Shown here piece after piece: positions 1 to 5,257 of a DNA stretch of 5,333 bases. Position numbers and translations under genes: made by a program. Under the pieces are notes generated by a model. The model was not told where the DNA came from. It made no database searches and worked only from the letters and a program-made list of their open reading frames with translations. Location of the stretch: the NCBI RefSeq assembly GCF_051958935.1, contig NZ_JBQCFP010000090.1, forward strand, positions 1 to 5,333, read 5' to 3'. Position 1 is the first letter of the stretch. The number at the start of each line of letters is the position of its first letter. The DNA comes from Dokdonella_A sp051958935 (GTDB lineage Bacteria > Pseudomonadota > Gammaproteobacteria > Xanthomonadales > Rhodanobacteraceae).

Positions 1-399
1 GTGCCGAGCTTCTCGGAAGTCCGTCGCGAAGGCTTCGACGCCGAGCGCTGGAACCGCCTACATCCGGAAGCGCCGCAGCGCGTGCCGTACGTCACCGGCC
101 TGCTGGCGGATCGCCAGGGTCCGGCCATCGCCGCCACCGACTACGTGCGCGAATACGCCGACCAGGTCCGCGCGTTCATGCCGCACGGCAAGCGCTACGT
201 CGTGCTCGGCACCGACGGTTTCGGCCGCAGCGACACGCGCGCGAACCTGCGTTCGTTCTTCGAAGTCGATCGTTGGTGGATCGCGCACGCGGCGATCGCC
301 GCGCTCGCCGCGGACGGCCAGATGAACCCCGAGGACGTCGCGCGCGCGATCAAGCAGTACAAGCTCGATCCGGACAAGCCGAATCCGTTGACGGTGTGA
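1..399 (+). CDS. aceE: Pyruvate dehydrogenase E1 component (homodimeric type), C-terminal fragment
   Basis: The open frame enters from the left edge and ends at TGA 397-399, giving the last 132 residues of a protein that is normally close to 900 residues. The initial GTG is an internal valine codon, not a start. The fragment carries the C-terminal transketolase-like domain of AceE, with the signatures VPYVTGLLAD, FMPHGKRYVVLGTDGFGRSD and TRANLRSFFEVD, followed by a short helical tail ending PNPLTV. By family knowledge, E1 is a cytoplasmic thiamine-diphosphate enzyme that decarboxylates pyruvate and passes the acetyl group to the lipoyl arm of E2 (AceF), feeding acetyl-CoA to the TCA cycle. 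The thiamine-diphosphate site and most catalytic residues lie outside the window. No aceF follows, so if aceE is co-transcribed with its partners they must be upstream or elsewhere. The family call is confident. Confidence 0.95.
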   Translation: MPSFSEVRREGFDAERWNRLHPEAPQRVPYVTGLLADRQGPAIAATDYVREYADQVRAFMPHGKRYVVLGTDGFGRSDTRANLRSFFEVDRWWIAHAAIAALAADGQMNPEDVARAIKQYKLDPDKPNPLTV

Positions 400-432
400 C
401 GCAGGGCGTATTCGAGGCACGGCCGCATTTTG

Positions 433-588
433 CGTAGGGTGGGACGCAGCGGCGCGGCGGCACATCATGGAGCGACAACGCACGACCGCGAGCCCCACCG
501 ATTGCCACGCAGCGGATCGCTCGGTGAGACTCGCGGCCGGGCGCCGCGTCATTCCCGCCGCGGCCGCGCCGCTGCGTCCCACCCCACG
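433..588. repeat. Palindromic intergenic repeat element with 26-bp inverted termini
   Basis: The left arm 433-458 and right arm 563-588 are reverse complements at 25 of 26 positions, including an uninterrupted 22-bp match (437-458 / 563-584). The left arm begins CGTAGGGTGGGACGCAGCGG. The single mismatch pairs A436 with C585. The 104-base interior has smaller repeats: CGCGGCCG at 532-539 opposite CGGCCGCG at 561-568, and CACCGA at 496-501 opposite TCGGTG at 521-526. Short elements with a TAGGGTGGG-type edge are common between genes in Xanthomonadaceae and other proteobacteria, so this is probably a REP- or MITE-like dispersed repeat. It could fold into a large cruciform or RNA hairpin and might limit read-through from aceE, but no T-run follows. 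There is no transposase in the interior, so it would be non-autonomous if mobile. Confidence 0.75.
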
Positions 589-594
589 GATTGC

Positions 595-628
595 GGTGGG
601 CTCGCCGATCCGTGAAGCGCAGCCGACC
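595..628. repeat. Short imperfect inverted repeat next to the large palindromic element
   Basis: GGTGGGCT at 595-602 and AGCCGACC at 621-628 are reverse complements at 7 of 8 positions, separated by 18 bases. The GGTGGGCT/AGCC composition resembles the arms of the larger neighbouring element, so this may be a decayed second unit of the same repeat family or simply part of its flank. Confidence 0.35.
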
Positions 629-645
629 GGCCCGCGCGGTTCGCA

Positions 646-675
646 TTGACGGCGTGGCGCGCGCGCTTCGATCAT
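646..675 (+). promoter_or_regulatory. Candidate sigma-70 promoter for the mechanosensitive channel gene
   Basis: TTGACG at 646-651 matches the -35 consensus at 5 of 6 positions. GATCAT at 670-675 matches the -10 consensus at 4 of 6, with an 18-base spacer. Transcription would start around 681-683, which coincides with the preferred ATG at 682, so the transcript would have little or no leader. No competing AT-rich box is obvious in this GC-rich gap. This is a motif match only. Confidence 0.4.
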
Positions 676-681
676 CCGCCG

Positions 682-3051
682 ATGATGCTTCTACGCCGCC
701 TGTTCCTCGCCTTCGTCCTCGTGCTCGCCGCGGCGAGCGCGGCCGCCCAGTCACCCGACGCCGGCAAGTTGCTCGACGAGGCGCGCCAGCGCATCGCCGA
801 CGCGCGCAAGCAGCTCGAGGGCCGCGACGTCGACGACGCGACGTTGTCGCAGATGCGCGACCAGATGGGCGCGGTCGACACGCACGCGAACACGCTGCTC
901 GGCGAGCTCGCGCCGAAGTTCGATGCGGTCGCCGCACGCATCGAGCAGCTCGGCCCCGCGCCCGCCAAGGGAGGCGAGGCGCGCGACATCGCGGTGCAGC
1001 GTGCGGAGCTCGAGAAGGAACGGAACGCGCTCGATGCCGACATCAAGCGCGCCAAGTTGCTCATCGTCGACAGCGGCCAGGTCGTCGCGCAGATCGCCGA
1101 CGTGCGTCGCGCGAACTTCCAGGCGCGCCTGTCGCAGCGAACGCCGTCGCCGCTGACGCCGGCGTTCTGGCACGCGATCACCGGCAACCTCGATCGCGAC
1201 CTCGCCGGCGCGCGTTCGCTGCTCGCCGACCTCGGCGCGGGCGTGCGCGCCGCGTTCGTCCCCGACAACCGCGTCGCCAGCCTCGTCGGCATCGCGATCG
1301 GCGCGTTGCTGGTCCTGCTCGGGCGCTGGTGGGTCGAACGCGTGCTGCTGCGCTGGACCGCCGATCGCGTGCCGCACGGTCGGCTGCGCCGGTCCGCGCT
1401 CGCGGTCGCTCTGGTCGTCACGACGACGCTGCTGACCGGTCTCGGCGCGCAGGTGATCGTGACCGCGCTCGACTGGCACGGCGTGTTCGGCGACGACGCG
1501 CGCGCATTCGCGCGGTCCATCGTCAGCGCAGTCGTGTTCGGCAGCTACGTGACCGGCCTCGGCCGCGCGCTGCTCGCTGCGGCGCGCGCTTCGTGGCGCC
1601 TGCCGCCGGTCTCCGACGGCGTCGCCGTGCGCCTGCGCCACTGGCCGCTGCTCCTGGGTGGCGCGGTCGCGTCGAGCGTGCTGGTCAAGCACTTCAACGA
1701 AATCGCCGGCACGAGCCTGTCGGCGACGATCGCCGGCAGCCTCGTCGTCGCCCTCATGTACGCGCTGCTGATCGGCTGGGGCCTCGCGCGAGCGGCGGGC
1801 GCGCCGGACGGCGACATCGCCGGGCACGGCGAGCGCGTGCCGCGCCCGGTCTGGGTCGGTGTCGCGATGTCGCTGCTGTGGGTCGGTGTCGTGCTCGCGA
1901 TCGTCGCCGCGCTCAGCGGTTACGTGGCGCTCGCGCACCAGGTCGCGCGCCAGATGGTCGGCCTCGGTATCGTCGCGGCGACGTTCTACCTCGTCGTGCA
2001 CGTGGTCGAGGACCTCTTCGCGGCCGCGCTGTCGTCGCGCGCGAACTGGATGCGACGCACGCTCGGCCTCGACCAGCGCGTGCTCGACCAGGTCGCGGTG
2101 CTGAGTTCGGGCGTGTTCCGCGTGTTCGCGCTCGCGATCGCGCTGTTCGCCGCGCTGGCGCCGTTCGGCACCGAGCCCGGCGACCTCGTCTCGCAGCTCG
2201 GCCGCACCGCAGCCGGCCTGAAGATCGGCCAGATCGAAGTGACGCCGGTCGCGGTGTTCGGCGCGCTCGCCGTGCTCGTGCTCGGCATCGCGGCGATCCG
2301 CGCGCTGCAGCGCTGGCTGCTCGTGAGCTACCTGCCGACGACGCGCATGGATCCTGGCATGCGCAGTTCGATGACGACCCTGCTCGGTACCGCGGGCATG
2401 GTCGTCGTCGTCGCGTTCGCGCTGTCGGCGCTCGGCCTCGGACTCGATCGCATCGCCTGGGTCGCGAGCGCGCTCTCGGTCGGCATCGGCTTCGGCCTGC
2501 AGGCGATCGTGCAGAACTTCGTGTCCGGCCTGATCCTGCTGGTCGAGAGGCCGGTCAAGGTCGGCGACTGGGTCGTGCTCGGCGACGCCGAGGGCGACAT
2601 CCGCCGCATCAACGTGCGCGCGACCGAGATCCAGATGGGCGACCGCTCGACCGTGATCGTGCCCAACTCCGAGCTGATCACCAAGAGCGTGCGCAACGTC
2701 ACGCTGGCCAATGCGGAAGGCCGCGTGCGGTTCCGCGTGCCACTGCCGCTCGACAGCGACCCAACGCGCGTGGTCGGGATCATCAAGGATGCATTCGCCG
2801 CGCATCCGGGCGTGCTGCGCGAGCCGGCGCCGAACGTGCTGCTCGACAGCATCGAGAACGGCCAGCTCATGTTCATCGTGGTCGGCTTCATCGCCAACCC
2901 GCGCCAGGCCGGACAGGTGCGCAGCGACCTGCTGCTCGACATCCTTGCGCGCCTGCGCGCCGAGGGCATCGCACTGTCGGCGCCCTACCAGGTCAATCTC
3001 GGCCGCGTCGGCGAGGCGGACGCGGCGGGGCCGCCTAGCCCCGACGCCTGA
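682..3051 (+). CDS. MscS-family mechanosensitive ion channel with DUF3772-type N-terminal region
   Basis: A 789-residue protein read from ATG 682 (ATG 685 is equally possible). Residues 1-22 form a signal peptide: MMLLRR, a hydrophobic core, then a SAAAQ cleavage region. Residues 24-145 are charged, helical and probably periplasmic. The stretch ARLSQRTPSPLTPAFW at about 149-164 is typical of the DUF3772 region of large MscS-like proteins. About eleven hydrophobic segments follow between residues 198 and 631. The last is the pore-lining MscS helix, with GIGFGLQAIVQNF, VSG and VERPVKVGDW (from about residue 621). The cytoplasmic beta domain follows, with VPNSELITKSVRN at about 660. Family knowledge: these channels open under membrane tension and release solutes during hypo-osmotic shock. 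The large multi-helix layout resembles MscK/YbiO rather than the short MscS. An in-frame TTG at 646 would add 12 residues (MTAWRARFDHPP) ahead of the signal peptide; it is less likely. No good Shine-Dalgarno sequence precedes either start. The gene converges with the HU gene. Confidence 0.92.
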   Translation: MMLLRRLFLAFVLVLAAASAAAQSPDAGKLLDEARQRIADARKQLEGRDVDDATLSQMRDQMGAVDTHANTLLGELAPKFDAVAARIEQLGPAPAKGGEARDIAVQRAELEKERNALDADIKRAKLLIVDSGQVVAQIADVRRANFQARLSQRTPSPLTPAFWHAITGNLDRDLAGARSLLADLGAGVRAAFVPDNRVASLVGIAIGALLVLLGRWWVERVLLRWTADRVPHGRLRRSALAVALVVTTTLLTGLGAQVIVTALDWHGVFGDDARAFARSIVSAVVFGSYVTGLGRALLAAARASWRLPPVSDGVAVRLRHWPLLLGGAVASSVLVKHFNEIAGTSLSATIAGSLVVALMYALLIGWGLARAAGAPDGDIAGHGERVPRPVWVGVAMSLLWVGVVLAIVAALSGYVALAHQVARQMVGLGIVAATFYLVVHVVEDLFAAALSSRANWMRRTLGLDQRVLDQVAVLSSGVFRVFALAIALFAALAPFGTEPGDLVSQLGRTAAGLKIGQIEVTPVAVFGALAVLVLGIAAIRALQRWLLVSYLPTTRMDPGMRSSMTTLLGTAGMVVVVAFALSALGLGLDRIAWVASALSVGIGFGLQAIVQNFVSGLILLVERPVKVGDWVVLGDAEGDIRRINVRATEIQMGDRSTVIVPNSELITKSVRNVTLANAEGRVRFRVPLPLDSDPTRVVGIIKDAFAAHPGVLREPAPNVLLDSIENGQLMFIVVGFIANPRQAGQVRSDLLLDILARLRAEGIALSAPYQVNLGRVGEADAAGPPSPDA

Positions 3052-3078
3052 CGCGCACCACGCGAAACCCGGAAACGA

Positions 3079-3103
3079 CGCCGCCGGCACGAGGCCGGCG
3101 GCG
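3079..3103 (-). terminator. GC-rich hairpin between convergent genes, probable terminator of the HU gene
   Basis: A perfect 10-bp stem (3079-3088 with 3094-3103) encloses a 5-base loop. It lies 23 bases past the HU stop on the minus strand and 27 bases past the channel stop on the plus strand. Read on the minus strand, the stem is followed by GTCGTTTCC, a weak T-rich tract. Read on the plus strand, GGTAGAGC follows and no T-run is present. It therefore fits an intrinsic terminator best for the minus-strand gene, and may also slow polymerase arriving from the channel gene. Confidence 0.6.
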
Positions 3104-3126
3104 GGTAGAGCAGTGCAGCGGACGGA

Positions 3127-3486
3127 TTACTGCGCGGCGTCCTTGAGCTTCTTCAGCGCGCGCACCTTGACCTTCACGCTCGCCGGCTTGGCCGCGAACC
3201 AGCGCTCTTCCTTCGTGAAGGGGTCGATGCCCTTGCGCTTCGGCTTGGCGGCCACGGCGACCGCGGAGATCTTCAGCAAGCCCGGCAGCGTGAACACGCC
3301 GGCGCCCTTCTTGTGCAGCGAATTGGCGACCGTCTGCTCGAGCGCGGCGAGGACGGCGCGGACACCCTTGGTCTCGACGCCGCTCTGCTCGGCCAGGTGC
3401 GCGACCAGGCCCGACTTGCTCAGCGGTTCGGTAATCGGCTTCGACGCGCTCTTCTTGCCGGCAGCCGGCTTCTTGGATGTAGCCAT
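3127..3486 (-). CDS. HU-family (histone-like) DNA-binding protein with basic N-terminal tail
   Basis: A 119-residue basic protein. Residues 1-21 are a Lys/Ala/Ser-rich tail (MATSKKPAAGKKSASK). Residues 23-60 form the two dimerisation helices of an HU fold (LSKSGLVAHLAEQSG, then VRAVLAALEQTVANSLHKK). GVFTLPGLLKISAV at 63-76 is the beta-saddle entry, corresponding to VxLxGFGTF in classical HU. Residues 80-95 form the DNA-binding arm, with KRKGIDPFTKEER in place of the classical RNPxTG; the proline that intercalates into DNA in classical HU is kept (Pro89). The C-terminus VKVKVRALKKLKDAAQ is strongly basic. By family knowledge, HU proteins act as dimers that bend and compact DNA in the nucleoid. 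It is longer than the roughly 90-residue classical HU and matches the tailed HU-like group common in proteobacteria. ATG 3486 is chosen because GGAG lies 11 bases upstream and the tail begins there; the frame stays open upstream but without family character. It may be monocistronic, with its own terminator downstream. Confidence 0.9.
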   Translation of the reverse strand: MATSKKPAAGKKSASKPITEPLSKSGLVAHLAEQSGVETKGVRAVLAALEQTVANSLHKKGAGVFTLPGLLKISAVAVAAKPKRKGIDPFTKEERWFAAKPASVKVKVRALKKLKDAAQ

Positions 3487-3540
3487 GGTTTTCGTTTCTC
3501 CGTGGGGGTAGCGCGGCGCAGTACACGCGCCGCTGGGCCT

Positions 3541-3571
3541 AGCGTATCCGTTTTTTCGGGTTTGCGCGCAA
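3541..3571 (-). promoter_or_regulatory. Weak candidate promoter for the HU gene with an embedded palindrome
   Basis: On the minus strand, TTGCGC (3571-3566) could serve as -35 and TACGCT (3546-3541) as -10, with a 19-base spacer that is longer than ideal. The -35 box lies inside the perfect 10-bp palindrome TTGCGCGCAA (3562-3571), a possible operator. Both boxes are poor matches, so this is tentative. Confidence 0.25.
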
Positions 3572-3586
3572 GGAGGCCTTGAAACA

Positions 3587-3601
3587 GGCGCTTTGTGCGC
3601 C
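3587..3601 (-). terminator. Possible weak terminator after the SPFH gene
   Basis: GGCGC at 3587-3591 pairs with GCGCC at 3597-3601 around a 5-base loop. On the minus strand the stem is followed by TGTTTC. It lies 45 bases past the SPFH stop codon. The stem is all G/C but only 5 bp long and the T-run is short, so termination here is uncertain. Confidence 0.25.
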
Positions 3602-3645
3602 GCGACGTGCATCCGGCGCGGGAAAATGCGGGGTTTGCGCCGCCG

Positions 3646-4560
3646 TCATTCGGCCTTCTGCCCCGGCGTGAAGAACGGGATCGGCGTGCCCGCATAGATC
3701 GCCTCGGGGAGCTTCCCGTCCCAGCGCTCGGCCTTCACGCGTTCGACTTCGATGCGGCGCAGTTCGAGCACCTCCTTGCTCTTGGCGAGGGCGTCGTTCT
3801 GCACGCGCAACGCATCGGCCTGCGCGTTCGCGGCCTTGATCGTCGCGTACGCCTCGCCATCGGCCTTCGCCTTCAGCGCATTCGCCTCCGCCTCGGCGAC
3901 GGCGACCTTCTGCTTCTGCTCGGCCTCGACCGTCTTCACCTTGTTCTCGGCGGCGAGACGCAGCTGTTCCTGGGTGACCTTCTCGTTGATCGCCGCCATG
4001 TACTCGGGCGAGAACGCGAAGTTGCGCATGTCGATGTTGATGACCTGCGCGCCGTACACCTCGAGCTTCTGCTTGAGCGCCGTATTGATGTCGGTCGATA
4101 CCTGCGAGCGCTTGGCGATGAGGTCGGGCGCGTTGTACTTCGCGGTGACGGCCTTGAACACTTCCTGCGTCGCGGTCTGCACGTACGAAGACAGGTCGCC
4201 GTCGTGGCTGTACTTCTCGTACACCTCGGCGACGCGGTCGGTGATGATGCTGTAGCGCACGGTCAGGCTCACCTTGACCGGCTGCTGGTCGCTCGTGCTG
4301 CCGTCCGCGTTGTCGATCTGCGCCTGTTCCGCGCGGATGCTGAACAGCGCGAGCCGCTGCCACGGCATCACCACCGCGAGTCCTTCATTCTCGATGCCGC
4401 GGATCGCACCGAACTGCGTCAGCACGCCGCGCGAGCCGGTCGGCACTTGGCGGAACGGCCAGAACGCCGACAGCAGCAAGCCGAGCACCGCGACGACGAC
4501 GACGTCACGCACCACCTTCTCGAGCAGCCAACGCCCCTGGGCGTCCTGGTAACGCGCCAT
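3646..4560 (-). CDS. SPFH/band 7 (prohibitin-family) membrane protein
   Basis: A 304-residue protein from ATG 4560, preceded by an excellent ribosome site (GGGGAGG, 7 bases upstream). Residues 17-34 (VVRDVVVVAVLGLLLSAF) form one N-terminal membrane anchor. The band 7 domain spans about 36-200, starting at VPTGSRGVLTQFG, with LTVRYSI and the QVINIDMRNFAFSPEY motif at 172-187. A long Ala/Glu/Lys/Gln coiled coil runs from about 190 to 275. The WDGKLPEAIY motif at 280-289 resembles the C-terminal region of prohibitins, and the tail reads GTPIPFFTPG. Family knowledge: SPFH proteins form large membrane-bound rings or cages that organise membrane microdomains and, for prohibitins and HflK/C, hold the FtsH protease. 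The target of this protein cannot be read from the sequence. There is no NfeD-type partner gene next to it, which argues against the NfeD-linked SPFH group. The HU gene lies 159 bases downstream on the same strand and probably has its own promoter. A frame extending upstream to 4938 lacks family similarity. Confidence 0.92.
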   Translation of the reverse strand: MARYQDAQGRWLLEKVVRDVVVVAVLGLLLSAFWPFRQVPTGSRGVLTQFGAIRGIENEGLAVVMPWQRLALFSIRAEQAQIDNADGSTSDQQPVKVSLTVRYSIITDRVAEVYEKYSHDGDLSSYVQTATQEVFKAVTAKYNAPDLIAKRSQVSTDINTALKQKLEVYGAQVINIDMRNFAFSPEYMAAINEKVTQEQLRLAAENKVKTVEAEQKQKVAVAEAEANALKAKADGEAYATIKAANAQADALRVQNDALAKSKEVLELRRIEVERVKAERWDGKLPEAIYAGTPIPFFTPGQKAE

Positions 4561-4744
4561 CTGATCCCCTCCCCGGATGATCGCGGCGACGACGTGCCGC
4601 CGCGCGGCGCGCAGTCTGCGGCACGCGATCGGATGCGGGCAAGCGCGGCGTGCGGGAACGCAGACCCCGTGAAAATCATCGGCGCTTCGCTGCGGCGCGC
4701 GATGGACATATTCTCCGGACTGGAGCCCGACACAGGTAGCCTGG
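4561..4744. other. Divergent intergenic region between SPFH gene and unknown exported protein
   Basis: This 184-base gap separates two divergently oriented genes and should hold promoters for both. Visible features are the SPFH ribosome site at its left end, the short palindrome CGCAGTCTGCG at 4610-4620, and a weak plus-strand promoter candidate at 4686-4714. No convincing minus-strand promoter was recognised by eye. Confidence 0.5.
4686..4714 (+). promoter_or_regulatory. Weak candidate promoter for the 4745 gene
   Basis: TATTCT at 4709-4714 matches the -10 consensus at 4 of 6 positions and sits in the only AT-rich patch of the gap. TTCGCT at 4686-4691 is a poor -35 with 17-base spacing. It would give a leader of roughly 24 bases before ATG 4745. 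Confidence 0.25.
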
Positions 4745-5248
4745 ATGCGCAGTCGCACCGCCCGTTCGCTCGTCGCAGCGCTGATTGTCGCTGCCGGTGC
4801 CATGGGATATTCCTGCCTCCGGAACCCGTCTCCAGCGGGTCCTTCCAGGTCGCCTTCCGCAGCGCCTGCGCCCGTTGCGGCAGCAGAACCCGGGCGGCGA
4901 ACACCGGCCGATGCGCCGAAGGCAGCCGCGACGCACACCGTGTCGGACCCGAGATCCCGGTATTTCGACGGCGTGCATGACTACGCGCAGCTGATGAAGA
5001 AAGTGAAAGCGGCAGGCAACGATGCCGACGCTCACTACGCCAGGATGAGCGCGGCAGGTTTGTGCGAACTATCGGACGCGCAACTCGACCGAGGGTTCGC
5101 GCGGAAAAAGCAGCGCGAAGGGGCTTCACCCGAAGCCGAAGCTTCGTTCGAGGCATACAAGACCTACCGTCGCCGGTTCTGCAAAAGTTGGGACGGGCGA
5201 GCTCAACCGGTCGATGCAACGCTACCGTGGGTTGCGCCGATAGGATAA
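4745..5248 (+). CDS. Unrecognised exported or membrane-anchored protein, 3' end probably altered by an IS30-family insertion
   Basis: The reading frame encodes 167 residues from ATG 4745, with AGGTAG 5 bases upstream as a modest ribosome site. I do not recognise the family. Residues 1-24 (MRSRTARSLVAALIVAAGAM then GYSC) form a basic start plus a hydrophobic segment, so a signal peptide or single membrane anchor. Cys24 is not preceded by a good lipobox (GYS instead of an LAG-like triplet), so lipoprotein status is doubtful. Residues 28-66 are Pro/Ala/Ser-rich and probably a flexible linker. Residues 70-150 are charged and mostly helical, with Cys107 and Cys146 as a possible disulfide pair. The last 15-18 residues (about 150-167) overlap a sequence that looks like the left end of the downstream insertion element, and the stop codon TAA 5246-5248 overlaps the transposase ribosome site. 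The native gene was therefore probably longer and is now truncated and fused to IS-derived codons. Whether the product is functional is unknown. Confidence 0.6.
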   Translation: MRSRTARSLVAALIVAAGAMGYSCLRNPSPAGPSRSPSAAPAPVAAAEPGRRTPADAPKAAATHTVSDPRSRYFDGVHDYAQLMKKVKAAGNDADAHYARMSAAGLCELSDAQLDRGFARKKQREGASPEAEASFEAYKTYRRRFCKSWDGRAQPVDATLPWVAPIG

Positions 5249-5251
5249 GGA
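5247..5251 (+). promoter_or_regulatory. Ribosome binding site of the IS30-type transposase
   Basis: AAGGA lies 6 bases before ATG 5258 and overlaps the TAA stop of the preceding frame (5246-5248). This good spacing supports the transposase start. The overlap would also allow translational coupling if the upstream truncated gene is transcribed into the element. Confidence 0.6.
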
Positions 5252-5257
5252 CGAGCT

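Larger units (their letters stand above)
400..681. other. Intergenic region between aceE and the mechanosensitive channel gene
   Basis: This 282-base stretch lacks a credible gene. The frames open across it on both strands are Arg/Pro/Ala-rich and look like GC-driven shadows. It contains a large inverted repeat (433-588), a shorter imperfect repeat pair just downstream (595-602 / 621-628), and a candidate promoter at 646-675. I see no clear intrinsic terminator with a T-run after aceE. Confidence 0.7.

Noticed and set aside
646..681. TTG at 646 as the start of the channel gene
   Set aside because: It adds a polar 12-residue stretch before a standard signal peptide, has no ribosome site, and coincides with the best -35 match.
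2401..2415. GTC triplet run in the channel gene (and the similar run at 4490-4505 in the SPFH gene)
   Set aside because: Both encode valine runs inside transmembrane helices and are explained by codon bias, not by a microsatellite of interest.
591..3038. An 815-codon plus-strand frame overlapping the channel gene
   Set aside because: Its translation is extremely Arg/Ala-rich with no domain character. It is a shadow of the GC-biased channel gene in another frame.
751..3090. A 779-codon minus-strand frame opposite the channel gene
   Set aside because: It is rich in His/Arg/Asp/Glu without recognisable motifs, as expected antisense to a high-GC gene. The plus-strand frame has a full MscS domain.
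4808..4819. Lipobox at Cys24 of the 4745 protein
   Set aside because: The residues before the cysteine are GYS, which do not fit the usual L-A/S-G/A pattern; a plain signal peptide or anchor is more likely.
3595..4980. A 461-codon plus-strand frame opposite the SPFH gene
   Set aside because: Its composition is Leu/Arg/His/Asp-rich with no family signature, and the minus-strand SPFH gene has a strong ribosome site and clear domain.
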